Of a stretch of DNA of 64,000 bases, positions 1 through 7,264 are shown piece by piece. Numbering within the stretch: position 1 is the first letter of the stretch; each line of letters opens with the position of its first letter. The stretch is from Bacteroidaceae bacterium (GTDB taxonomy: Bacteria; Bacteroidota; Bacteroidia; Bacteroidales; Bacteroidaceae). The stretch covers positions 1 through 64,000 of the forward strand of contig JAFYPU010000021.1 in NCBI GenBank assembly GCA_017547385.1. Reading direction: 5' to 3'. Under the pieces are notes generated by a model that saw only the letters and a program-made list of their open reading frames with translations, was not told where the DNA came from and did not search any database. Position numbers and translations under genes: made by a program.

Positions 1-10
1 CTTGCAACTG

Positions 11-110
11 GAAGGTATTACCCGCTAATAGCAGGTAATAGCCGCTACTACCAACAATTAGCCGCCACTAACGGGTACTAACGGGTACTACCTGCTAGTA
101 GCGGCTAATT
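11..110. repeat. Ten-unit degenerate 10-bp tandem repeat
   Basis: Ten consecutive 10-bp units keep register without a gap, and nearly all end in TA (for example gcaggtaata, gccgctacta, acgggtacta twice, cctgctagta). Parts are also inverted: GGTAATAGC at 34-42 is complementary with one mismatch to GCTACTACC at 44-52. The array lies just beyond the 3' end of the Rep-like gene. Iteron-like initiator sites or an element end are possible; both are inference. The left edge of the window may cut the array. Confidence 0.75.
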
Positions 111-220
111 GCTATCTATATGTACTTTATCGGAGGCTTACGTTTTATTTAGATTATCCTCTATTATATCAATCAATTAGAGTGAAATACTATGTATTCA
201 TAGGGTGGTTTACTAATACC

Positions 221-1105
221 CTACGCTACAATATCAAGGACATCGAGTGTCTGTTTGCCTTTGACTGTTTGGAAGCGTAGCACTCTGTTGGAAAAGTCAA
301 GGAACAAACGCCAAAGGAAATCATCGTTGCAGAATAGCATTGGATTGTACTCTATACCCAAGTGTTGGAAATACTCTCGCAAGGTATCGCCATTGACACG
401 AACTTCTAAACGAAAAAGGTAGTTGGGGTTGCCATTTGCTTCTGCGATGTAGTGTTTGCCACTGTTGCTTTCGATTTCCCTTTTCTTGTTGTATGCAGAG
501 AGGCGTAAATCGCCATTCTTCTGCTGGACTATGAGGTTGTACTCCTTAATTCTGCGACAAGAACCAACGCCTATATACAAGATGTCTTCAAGGAGTTTAT
601 CCCTATCTGTTACCTTTGTGCCGTTTACAATGGGGATAAGATTTTCATCACGAATGGCACGAATTAGGCGTTTGGAGAGGTTTCGGGTATCATCAAAAGC
701 GAGGTCAAGGCGTGTAAGGTTGTGGAATTTCAAACCCAACATTCCCTCGATGTAATCAAGGTAAACGAGGCGATTGTGGGTGTTATAGTTGTAGTTGAGG
801 TATAGTTGCTTGTTGTCTATCTCAATCCATACAAACCCACTCATTTCGCCCTCTTTGTCTGCTTTCAATCCCCAACGCAATGTGCCAAAGCATTGCATAT
901 CGTAGTCGCTGTTGGTGGTGTTGCTTGTTCGTTCAAGATAGATGATTTTGTAGATGTAATTGTAATATTTGCCCTCTGTCCTTTCAAGGCGAAAATCCCA
1001 ATGTGGGAGTTCATAGATTTCGAGGGGTGTTTCCATTAGTTGATATAATGGAGAGTCTTCATAGAGTGTGTAGCATAGTTTTACTTTGTCAGCACTGATT
1101 TTCAT
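221..1105 (-). CDS. Replication initiation (Rep_trans-like) protein
   Basis: A protein of 294 residues resembling replication initiation factors of small plasmids and ssDNA phage-like elements. Visible family-like features are TRLDLAFDD near the middle, the AYNKKREIES segment with Tyr and basic residues, and YLFRLEVRVNG near the C-terminus. Such proteins nick or melt an origin to start replication of a small element. I chose ATG at 1105 rather than 1138, because AAACAGTATTA lies exactly 3 nt before this ATG and in the same place before the upstream gene. The start overlaps the 3' end of the NUMOD3-like gene by 17 nt, which suggests translational coupling. The region is much AT-richer than the chromosome further right. 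No integrase or mobilization gene is in view. The family call rests on motif resemblance only. Confidence 0.6.
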   Translation of the reverse strand: MKISADKVKLCYTLYEDSPLYQLMETPLEIYELPHWDFRLERTEGKYYNYIYKIIYLERTSNTTNSDYDMQCFGTLRWGLKADKEGEMSGFVWIEIDNKQLYLNYNYNTHNRLVYLDYIEGMLGLKFHNLTRLDLAFDDTRNLSKRLIRAIRDENLIPIVNGTKVTDRDKLLEDILYIGVGSCRRIKEYNLIVQQKNGDLRLSAYNKKREIESNSGKHYIAEANGNPNYLFRLEVRVNGDTLREYFQHLGIEYNPMLFCNDDFLWRLFLDFSNRVLRFQTVKGKQTLDVLDIVA

Positions 1106-1286
1106 TGTTAATACTGTTTTTAATCTCATTAGTTCCATCGTTTGGCTTATTGGGGATTGTTGCCCAATATGCTCTCATACCATCGCTGATGGCTTGCTTG
1201 TGGTTGTCTGTCAAACCACGCCCTTTGAGGGCTTGACTGATACGCTGTTTGGTATCATCATTCAATTCTCTAAATTGTCTTTTCAT
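1089..1286 (-). CDS. Small NUMOD3-like DNA-binding protein
   Basis: Sixty-five residues, strongly basic at the N-terminus. The centre (RISQALKGRGLTDNHKQAIS, followed by DGMRAYW) matches the NUMOD3 pattern 'IS.ALKG+...E..+.KIS...+..W'. That motif is a minor-groove or helix-turn-helix module usually found in GIY-YIG or HNH homing endonucleases; here no nuclease domain accompanies it. The gene overlaps the start of the Rep-like gene and is probably co-transcribed with it. It may act as a repressor or as an accessory DNA-binding factor for the initiator; both roles are inference. Confidence 0.6.
   Translation of the reverse strand: MKRQFRELNDDTKQRISQALKGRGLTDNHKQAISDGMRAYWATIPNKPNDGTNEIKNSINNENQC
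1109..1119 (-). promoter_or_regulatory. Shared leader motif AAACAGTATTA (copy 2)
   Basis: Second copy of the 11-mer, inside the NUMOD3-like coding region and 3 nt before ATG 1105. It supports that codon as the Rep-like start. Confidence 0.55.
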
Positions 1287-1289
1287 AAG

Positions 1290-1300
1290 TAATACTGTTT
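1290..1300 (-). promoter_or_regulatory. Shared leader motif AAACAGTATTA (copy 1)
   Basis: On the minus strand AAACAGTATTA ends 3 nt before the ATG of the NUMOD3-like gene. The identical 11-mer ends 3 nt before the Rep-like ATG at 1105. Identical sequence at identical spacing suggests a common translational or operator element. Confidence 0.55.
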
Positions 1301-1683
1301 ATATTATATATAAATAGTAGCATAAGTAGAAAAAGAGTAAATAGTAAGTAACTTTTTTTGAAAAATTATTTTTACCTGAAATGATAAACAGTTTTTTACC
1401 TATACTACTACTAAAATGATTTTTTGATAAGCGAAAGGGGTTACATACATAAAAACGCCCCACGAGGGGGCAAGGCTTAACACAAGACAAATTGGCAGAC
1501 ATTATAGGCCCACGACATTCTTTTTGGCATACTATAAATTACGGTACACTTTTTGCTCTTAAAACAATAGTGCCTCGGCATCCGTTTTGCTCAAAATCCA
1601 ATTCATGGATACAACGGCAGTTTTCAACTTATCTTTCTGACAAACAAGATGGCGGAGTTCCTTCCGTATAAAAGGAAGTAAAC
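1301..1683. other. AT-rich non-coding stretch
   Basis: I see no convincing gene here. It holds the hairpin above, a 12-mer GGCATCCGTTTT near 1574-1585 that is repeated inverted at 1849-1860, and unassigned AT-rich DNA. The minus-strand reading frame at 1299-1502 looks like chance. Confidence 0.5.
1451..1471 (-). terminator. GC-rich hairpin with T-run (minus)
   Basis: GCCCC-acga-GGGGGC forms a short strong hairpin; read on the minus strand it is followed by GTTTTT. It would stop minus-strand transcription arriving from about 1.5-1.8 kb. The same core CCCCACGAGGGGG recurs at 3277-3289 after the toxin gene. Confidence 0.5.
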
Positions 1684-1839
1684 ATGTTTAACTCTAATAT
1701 TGTTGATATGGGAATCAAACCAGGTCCAAAAAGAATAGCTGTTTCTACAGGAAAACCTGACCGTCGTCAAAGAGACAACAAGCAAACTCCAGGAAATACC
1801 CCTTCTTTGAAACCTCATATACATAAGAAAGGGGATTGA
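1684..1839 (+). CDS. Possible 51-residue basic small protein
   Basis: ATG at 1684 opens a 51-codon frame preceded by a purine-rich AAAAGGAAG. The product is hydrophilic and basic, rich in Lys, Arg, Pro and Gly, starting MFNSNIVDMGIKPGPKR and ending HIHKKGD. I recognise no family. It is bracketed by the inverted 12-mer GGCATCCGTTTT / AAAACGGATGCC, and its 3' end faces the terminator of the minus-strand RNA candidate. Chance is a real alternative. Confidence 0.25.
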   Translation: MFNSNIVDMGIKPGPKRIAVSTGKPDRRQRDNKQTPGNTPSLKPHIHKKGD

Positions 1840-1845
1840 CTACAT

Positions 1846-2015
1846 AAAAAAACGGATGCCCATATCAGACATCCGTGGAGTTAAGTTAAATATTCTTACT
1901 TCAACCTTGCTGCAACAAGGTTATAAGTCTTTTAAACGTCACCGCTAGTTTGGCACTGCTACGGTGACTTTATTATAACGACTGCATCTCCATTTTATTA
2001 TTGAGATTAGAATAA
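1846..2015 (-). ncRNA. Candidate structured small RNA
   Basis: Read on the minus strand from about 2015, this stretch has three ordered hairpins. The first is GTCACCG...CGGTGAC (about 1967 to 1937). The second is CCTTG-ttgcag-CAAGG (about 1920 to 1904). The third is ACGGATG...CATCCGT followed by seven T (1876 to 1846), a canonical terminator. A TATATTTG box lies upstream on the same strand (2029 to 2022), with TTTG only about 14 bp further up, so the promoter is suboptimal. No convincing ORF fits the transcript. The hairpin, short nexus-like stem and terminator layout recalls guide-type RNAs such as tracrRNA, but no nuclease or repeat array is near. Function unknown. Confidence 0.35.
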
Positions 2016-2172
2016 TTTCTGCAAATATAAATGCTAATCTAGCACAAAAGGTTGCTATTTTAGAATTTAAGGCATCTAGAACAAATGTTTAATAAAATCG
2101 CCAAACAATAGAACAACATCATAACTTATAGATATTTAGCAACCTAAATCCATCTTTTTAACCCTATTTTTG

Positions 2173-2202
2173 TTGAGAATATTGGTAAAGTTCATATATT
2201 TG
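2173..2202 (+). promoter_or_regulatory. Promoter of the toxin-antitoxin operon
   Basis: TATATTTG (2195-2202) preceded by TTG at 2173-2175 with a 19-bp spacer fits the Bacteroidetes consensus. It is 19 bp before the first ATG, giving a very short leader. Confidence 0.7.
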
Positions 2203-2221
2203 CAAATAAATTTCATTCACT

Positions 2222-2791
2222 ATGGCACGCATTAAATTAACTACAGATGAAATCTTGAAACTTAAAGCAGTTGCTCTATATGTGATAAATAAGTTTGAAG
2301 CAATAGACATTCTTCCCCTTTTCAAGATTATATATTTTGCAGATAGGGAACATTATGCTGTTTTTGGTCGCCGTATCATTAGTGATACATTTTGCGCATT
2401 AAAAAATGGCCCAGTACCTTCATTCCTATATGATGCGATAAAAGTGCTTAGTGGCGGATATACAAACTCTGACTTACAAATTATTTCGAATTCTTTACAA
2501 ATACCTGATAAAGAATTCTCTTATATAATTAGTGCCTTGGAAATGCCAGACTTAGATGAATTATCTATCTCTGACATCGAAATGTTAAACAAATCAATAT
2601 CAGAGAATGGTTCACTTCCTATACATACTCTGTCAAAAAAGTCTCATGACCTTGCTTGGCAAGAAGCTTGGAATAGGGCGCAAAATTCACCCATTGAACC
2701 AATACTAATGGCACGTGCAGCAGGAGCATCTGAGGCTACCATAGAATACATAAGAGAAAATGAGTTGTTTGACAAGACTGTAGAGGCATAA
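2222..2791 (+). CDS. Panacea-domain antitoxin (DUF4065-like)
   Basis: The 189-residue product carries the Panacea (SocA-like, DUF4065) signature from about residue 15 to 130: VALYVINKF, LPLFKIIYFADREHY near residue 35-50, and a KNGPVPSFLYDAIK segment near residue 60. Panacea is known as an antitoxin domain that pairs with many unrelated toxins. Its gene comes first in the operon, directly after a good promoter, and is followed 3 nt later by a PemK-like gene, the classical antitoxin-toxin order. The short C-terminal part (about 150-189) may be the partner-specific segment; this is inference. Confidence 0.8.
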   Translation: MARIKLTTDEILKLKAVALYVINKFEAIDILPLFKIIYFADREHYAVFGRRIISDTFCALKNGPVPSFLYDAIKVLSGGYTNSDLQIISNSLQIPDKEFSYIISALEMPDLDELSISDIEMLNKSISENGSLPIHTLSKKSHDLAWQEAWNRAQNSPIEPILMARAAGASEATIEYIRENELFDKTVEA

Positions 2792-2794
2792 AAA

Positions 2795-3262
2795 ATGGCT
2801 ACACTCGGAGACATAATATCTAATCAGTCAAAACAAAATCTTCTTTCCAATATTCAAAGGGGTGATATTATAAGAATGAAGATGACACCAAAAGAAGGTG
2901 TTAAACCCAAAAATGACGGCGAGGAAACTCGAAATAAATATTTTATAGTTCTTGGGAAAACCGAGGATGGAAAACTTGTCGGTTTTGTTCTAATAAATTC
3001 CAATATTAACAAACATCTATCAAGTGCATTAAGGGATTTGCATTATCCATTACACTTCTCAAAATACGCTTTTTTAGAGAAGAATCGCTTTGTTGATTGT
3101 GCCCAACTCAAAGAAATCACATTAGAAAACTTCTCTGACAGATATAAATGCCAATCATTTGGCAAGATTGACGAGGAAGACCTTCAACATATAACACAAG
3201 CTGTAATTTCATCACCAATTGAAACGCCAAAGCACCTAAAAAAATTCGGTCTTATAGAATAA
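2795..3262 (+). CDS. PemK/MazF-like toxin
   Basis: The 155-residue product has, after about 20 residues, RGDIIRMKM, then KYFIVLGKTEDGKLVGFVLI and NSNIN, which fit the beta-barrel start of PemK/MazF-like endoribonucleases (GDI..v, then '+..ivl' and 'l.t+in'). It lies 3 nt behind the Panacea gene and is probably co-transcribed with it. The expected action is translation-inhibiting RNA cleavage neutralised by the neighbour. The fold call is moderate because the family is divergent, and catalytic residues cannot be assigned by eye. Confidence 0.7.
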   Translation: MATLGDIISNQSKQNLLSNIQRGDIIRMKMTPKEGVKPKNDGEETRNKYFIVLGKTEDGKLVGFVLINSNINKHLSSALRDLHYPLHFSKYAFLEKNRFVDCAQLKEITLENFSDRYKCQSFGKIDEEDLQHITQAVISSPIETPKHLKKFGLIE

Positions 3263-3265
3263 CTC

Positions 3266-3303
3266 TTTGCACAACACCCCACGAGGGGGTGTAAGTGCAA
3301 TTT
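3266..3303 (+). terminator. Hairpin after the toxin gene
   Basis: TTTGCAC..CACCCC-acga-GGGGGTG..GTGCAA forms a two-part stem just past the toxin stop codon. No strong T-run follows, so termination is plausible rather than certain. Confidence 0.4.
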
Positions 3304-3520
3304 GCTATTTGGCACCATTACCAACCTTGTCAAAAGTCACCATATCGTAACCCTCTGCTCTCAAATAATGAACAAAATCTACCACCTTTAAAAAATCTTT
3401 CATAAAGTTGTTGGCTGTGCCGACAATTTCTTGCCACGGCAAAGCGCAAGCAAGCTCGCCTTTGCTCGTTTGGCTTAACGAAATTGTTCGATAATCTGTC
3501 ACAAATTTGCACTTCGAACA
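3304..3520. other. Intergenic stretch, no clear gene
   Basis: A minus-strand reading frame (3305-3565) of 86 codons covers this stretch, but it begins inside a terminator hairpin and matches no family I recognise. It could be a gene remnant. No attachment-site repeat is recognisable. Confidence 0.35.
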
Positions 3521-3556
3521 GCGGTTGCCGACTTCAGAGTTGGGCAACCGTTTTTG
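3521..3556 (+). terminator. Rho-independent terminator (plus)
   Basis: CGGTTGCC-gacttcagagtt-GGCAACCG is followed by TTTTT. No plus-strand gene directly precedes it apart from the toxin gene 260 bp upstream, so its original gene may have been displaced by the accessory element. Confidence 0.75.
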
Positions 3557-3572
3557 TATCCGCATGGACGGA

Positions 3573-3642
3573 AAATCTGCAGTGCTTGCAGAATTTTCTA
3601 AACGCCTTGCAGATTTTTCTAAACGCCTTGCAGATTTACGCT
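3573..3642. repeat. 21-bp unit array A
   Basis: Three 21-bp units at 3580, 3601 and 3622. The first has CAGTGCTTGCAG; the next two have AACGCCTTGCAG with a TTTTCTA-type linker. It lies between a terminator and the flippase promoter. Confidence 0.8.
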
Positions 3643-3712
3643 CAAAGCCATGCTGTTTTTCGCCACACCGTGCAGCGGTCGGTTCACTCGGTTCAGAATT
3701 GTCTGATAAGGG

Positions 3713-3743
3713 TTGTTACATTCGGGAAATGTGCTTATTTTTG
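3713..3743 (+). promoter_or_regulatory. Promoter of the flippase gene
   Basis: TATTTTTG at 3736-3743 with TTG at 3713-3715 and a 20-bp spacer. The predicted leader to the ATG at 3889 is about 140 nt. Confidence 0.6.
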
Positions 3744-3767
3744 CACCGAGAGTTAAACAATCCGTGT

Positions 3768-3830
3768 ACGTCGGTTCATCATTCCCTTTCGCCATGGGGA
3801 AGCATTTCGGATGAGTCGACGTATTTTTTT
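3768..3830 (+). terminator. Possible leader attenuator before the flippase
   Basis: ACGTCGGTTCATC (3768-3780) pairs with GATGAGTCGACGT (3810-3822) with two mismatches, and an ATTTTTTT run follows immediately. The loop holds a smaller TTCCC/GGGAA stem. It sits between the promoter and start codon of the flippase, so it could end transcription early unless bypassed. Confidence 0.5.
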
Positions 3831-3888
3831 GCAAACTTTTCGGAATAACACGTAATAAAAGCGAGAGGTTCGCGTATATATAATATAA

Positions 3889-5412
3889 ATGCATAGCAAC
3901 CATTCCGACATATCGCAACCCAACCCGAAGCATCGCCCTTCGGAAGGGGGAGCGCGAGCAGCCTCGCTGAAGCATGTGCTGAAGTACACCAGCATCTTCG
4001 GGAGCGTGCAAGTGCTCCAGCTCCTCATCTCCGTGGTGCGCGGCAAGTTCACAGCCGTGCTCATCGGCACTGGCGGCATGGGTCTGTCGGACCTCTATCA
4101 TCGTGCAGCCGAATTGGTGAGCAATGCCTCGAACCTGGGCATCGCCTTCAGTGCCGTGCGCCGTCTGGCCATGCTCCACGAGGCCGGGCAACGCGATGAA
4201 GCCGCGCACTATGTGGGCGTGGTGCGTTCGTGGATGCTTGTGGCTGCCACGTTAGGCGTGGTGCTATGCCTGCTGTGCGCTCCGTGGCTCAGCCGAATGG
4301 TGGCAGACACCCCTATAGGCCTTGCCGATTTTCACCTCCTCGCTCCCGTAGTGGCTCTGAGCATTGTGGCTGCCGGCGAAGTGGCCATCCTCAAAGGGGC
4401 ACAGCAATTGAGGGCTTTGGCCGTCAATGCCACATGGTCTGCCGTGGGAACTGTGGTTTTCACCTTGCCGCTCTATGCCCTCTATGGTCTGCACGGCATC
4501 GTGCCGGCCATGCTGGCCAATGCCGTGCTGCTGCTGCTGTTGCAGTTGCGTGTGTCGGCACGCCTTTATCCTTGGCGTATCGGTTTCGGCCGTGCTTTTG
4601 TGAGCGAAGGCAAACAACTGCTGCGTTTGGGAATGGCTTATGTGGTAGCCGGCGTGGTGGCATCGGGAGCCGAAATGCTTATCCGCTCTTTTCTTGTTGA
4701 GACGGCATCATTGGCCGAAGCCGGACTATACGCTGCCGGACTGACACTGACGGTGAGCTACGCACGTATGGTCTTCGTTGCCATGGATTCAGATTACTTC
4801 CCCCGTCTTTCAGCCACCACCGACCCGATCCAGATGAACCGCACCGTGAACCGACAAATCGACGTACTGGTGCTGATGATCGCGCCCTTTCTCATATTTT
4901 TCAGTCTGGCACTCACTTTCATCGTTCCCCTGCTCTACACTTCCGAGTTCCTGCAAGTGGTGCCGATGGTGCTGTGCGCGATATTCTACATGTTTTTCAA
5001 AGCCATCTACACTCCCCCCGCCTATCTGCCCCTGGCACGCGGACATGCTGCCACCTACATGGTGATGGAGCTGACCTATAACGTGATTTTTGCCACGCTG
5101 GTCATCGTGGGCTATCGTGCCGGCGGACTGCTCGGCGCAGGAGTGGCACTTTCGGTGGCCAACTTCATGGATTTGCTCCTCATCGGCACATTCTACAGCA
5201 AGCGCTACGGCTTCCGCTTCTCGGCTCACACAATGCGACGCTGCCTGTTGCAATTCATGCTGCTGCTCTGCGGAGTGGCAGCCGCTTGGAGTGAGCAGGC
5301 ATGGATGCATTGGGGTGTGGGCGGCACGGTGCTTCTCATCTCGTGCACAGCCTCCTTGCTGCTGCTGAAGCGTGAGGGAGGTTTCCAGTTCAACAGGAAG
5401 AAAACGGGATAG
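3889..5412 (+). CDS. Wzx-like oligosaccharide flippase
   Basis: The 507-residue polytopic membrane protein has about 12 predicted hydrophobic segments from residue 35 to the C-terminus. The N-terminal region (KYTSIFGSVQVLQLLIS, later TAVLIGTGGMGLSDLY) resembles O-antigen translocases of the MVF/MATE-like fold. These proteins move lipid-linked oligosaccharides across the inner membrane for polysaccharide or glycan assembly. The ATG at 3889 follows a short AT-rich stretch. No glycosyltransferase cluster surrounds it; the nearest glycan genes are fkp and a DPM1-like glycosyltransferase. It ends tail-to-tail with the Sir2 gene, and the 150 bp between them hold no gene. Confidence 0.85.
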   Translation: MHSNHSDISQPNPKHRPSEGGARAASLKHVLKYTSIFGSVQVLQLLISVVRGKFTAVLIGTGGMGLSDLYHRAAELVSNASNLGIAFSAVRRLAMLHEAGQRDEAAHYVGVVRSWMLVAATLGVVLCLLCAPWLSRMVADTPIGLADFHLLAPVVALSIVAAGEVAILKGAQQLRALAVNATWSAVGTVVFTLPLYALYGLHGIVPAMLANAVLLLLLQLRVSARLYPWRIGFGRAFVSEGKQLLRLGMAYVVAGVVASGAEMLIRSFLVETASLAEAGLYAAGLTLTVSYARMVFVAMDSDYFPRLSATTDPIQMNRTVNRQIDVLVLMIAPFLIFFSLALTFIVPLLYTSEFLQVVPMVLCAIFYMFFKAIYTPPAYLPLARGHAATYMVMELTYNVIFATLVIVGYRAGGLLGAGVALSVANFMDLLLIGTFYSKRYGFRFSAHTMRRCLLQFMLLLCGVAAAWSEQAWMHWGVGGTVLLISCTASLLLLKREGGFQFNRKKTG

Positions 5413-5565
5413 CCGTTTTCCTATCCTTAACCCGCGATTGCACATTTCCACATCGCTTTCACTTCGACGCTCGAGCACAAAAAAAGCGTTCGCTGCCTTT
5501 CGGTTCGAACACTTCACGCGAGCCATGTTTTTGCTCGCTGTATCTTTGTTTTTCGTTCCCCATTT

Positions 5566-6279
5566 TCAACCCTTCCACTCACGCAGCCTGCGCCACAGCT
5601 CGGCTACGCCACTTGAGGCCACATCGCGGATAATTTCCACACTGCGGTGTGTGGGCACGCTCACTTCCTTGGGGTCGATGAGGAACACCGGCGCGGCATC
5701 CGGAGCATAGTGCACCAATCCTGCGGCGGGATAGACCGCGAGCGAAGACCCGATAATGACAAATGCATCGGCACGCTCCACCTCTGCCACCGCCTTTTCG
5801 AGCATCGGCACCGCCTCGCCGAACCACACAATCCAAGGGCGCAACAGCGAGCCGTCGCCGGCACGTTCACCGTGCTTCACTTCCGGCTGTTCGGCATCGA
5901 GTGTGCGAATATGAAAAGGGTTGTCCGGATCGCGCGAAGAGCATACTTTCATCAGTTCGCCATGGAGATGAATGACGTGCGAGGAACCGGCACGCTCGTG
6001 CAAATCGTCCACGTTTTGCGTAATCACCGTCACGGAAAACTCACGCTCCATCTCGGCCAACAGTTCGTGCCCGCGATTGGGCCGAGCCGCCAAGAGCTGA
6101 CGGCGCAATCCGTTGTAGAAATCCGTGACCAGTTGCGGATTGGCTGCCCACCCCTCGGGCGTTGCCACAGCCTCCACGGGATATTTTTCCCACAAGCCGC
6201 CGGCATCGCGAAAAGTGCTGAATCCGCTTTCTGCACTCATTCCGGCACCTGTCAGCACCACAATTCTTTTTTTCTCCAT
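5566..6279 (-). CDS. cobB: NAD-dependent Sir2-family deacylase
   Basis: The 237-residue product is a single-domain sirtuin. It has the NAD-binding GAGMSAESGFSTFRDAGGLW near residue 11, TQNVDDLHERAG with HLHGEL (catalytic His) near residue 100-125, and IVWFGEAVP and GSSLAVYPAAGL further on. It removes acyl groups from lysines using NAD+. The four zinc-binding cysteines of classical sirtuins are not present: only one Cys is seen after HLHGELMKV. As far as I recall this is common in Bacteroidetes sirtuins. It is downstream of the agmatine genes (58 bp) and may share their transcript. Confidence 0.9.
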   Translation of the reverse strand: MEKKRIVVLTGAGMSAESGFSTFRDAGGLWEKYPVEAVATPEGWAANPQLVTDFYNGLRRQLLAARPNRGHELLAEMEREFSVTVITQNVDDLHERAGSSHVIHLHGELMKVCSSRDPDNPFHIRTLDAEQPEVKHGERAGDGSLLRPWIVWFGEAVPMLEKAVAEVERADAFVIIGSSLAVYPAAGLVHYAPDAAPVFLIDPKEVSVPTHRSVEIIRDVASSGVAELWRRLREWKG

Positions 6280-6336
6280 GCTTCTTCTGTTTTCATCATC
6301 GGCCGACAGAGATTTGGCGACCGACTTATCATCTTT

Positions 6337-7212
6337 CTAATCTCGGAAACGACGTTGCAAGTCGCCGAATTCCTCAATGCGACGGTCGCGCAGGAATGGC
6401 CACCAGCGGCGCACATTTTCGCAGCGTTGCATATCGATTTCGATCACGGCATTCTCCTCCTCGTCCTTGGGGGCACGGTGCAAGAACTCGCCTTGCGGCC
6501 CGGCCACAAAGCTGCTTCCCCAGAAGCGGATGCCGTTGGTCTGTCCCGACGGGTCGGGCTCAAATCCCGTGCGGTTCACCGCGATAACGGGCAAGCCGTT
6601 GGCCACGGCGTGTCCGCGCTGCACGGTGGTCCAAGCCTCACACTGACGCTCCTGCTCCTCAGGCGTATCGCTGCTCTCGAAGCCTATGGCCGTGGGGAAT
6701 ATGAGTAGGTCGGCTCCCGCAAGGGCCATGAGACGTGCGCCCTCGGGATACCATTGATCCCAACAAACCTGCACACCCAGACGCCCCACGCTGGTATCGA
6801 TGGGATGGAAGCCGAGGTCTCCGGGTGTGAAATAGAATTTTTCATAATAGGCCGGGTCGTCGGGAATGTGCATCTTGCGATATTTCCCGGCAATGCTACC
6901 ATCCTTTTCAAACACCACAGCCGTGTTGTGATAGAGTCCGGGCGCACGGCGTTCGAAGAGCGATGTTACCAACACGATGCCGTGTTCCTTGGCCAACGCA
7001 CCGTAAAACTCCGTGGAGCGTCCGGGAATGGGTTCGGCAAGGTTGAAGTTTTCCGTGCTCTCCACCTGACAAAAGTAAAGCGAGTTGTGCAGTTCCTGAA
7101 GCACCACAAGTTCGGCTCCACGGGCAGCCACATCTGCCACGTTGCGCGCCAGTTTTTGCATATTCTGTTCCACATCGGCGGAACACGTCTGCTGAATGAT
7201 ACCTACCTTCAT
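6337..7212 (-). CDS. aguB: N-carbamoylputrescine amidase
   Basis: A 291-residue nitrilase-superfamily enzyme. The catalytic triad is visible: Glu in LQELHN (about 41), Lys in KYRKMHIPDDP (about 113) and Cys in VCWDQWYPE (about 149). It hydrolyses N-carbamoylputrescine to putrescine, CO2 and ammonia. Agmatine deiminase lies directly upstream (52 bp), so the two genes form a complete agmatine-to-putrescine route. Length and motifs match the AguB family closely. Confidence 0.95.
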   Translation of the reverse strand: MKVGIIQQTCSADVEQNMQKLARNVADVAARGAELVVLQELHNSLYFCQVESTENFNLAEPIPGRSTEFYGALAKEHGIVLVTSLFERRAPGLYHNTAVVFEKDGSIAGKYRKMHIPDDPAYYEKFYFTPGDLGFHPIDTSVGRLGVQVCWDQWYPEGARLMALAGADLLIFPTAIGFESSDTPEEQERQCEAWTTVQRGHAVANGLPVIAVNRTGFEPDPSGQTNGIRFWGSSFVAGPQGEFLHRAPKDEEENAVIEIDMQRCENVRRWWPFLRDRRIEEFGDLQRRFRD

Positions 7213-7264
7213 ATATTATTCTTTATTGCGTTTCTTTGCTGAGGGTGTGTGTTTTCGTTTTCAC

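Noticed and set aside
1299-1502. 67-codon minus-strand frame
   Set aside because: Low-complexity, hydrophobic by AT-richness, and it overlaps a terminator-like hairpin.
3305-3565. 86-codon minus-strand frame
   Set aside because: It starts inside the terminator hairpin at 3521-3556 and has no recognisable family; kept only as a possible remnant.
5495-5550. GGTTCGAACAC and TATCTTTG near the flippase end as tRNA or promoter
   Set aside because: No cloverleaf can be folded around the first, and no plus-strand gene follows the second before the convergent Sir2 gene.
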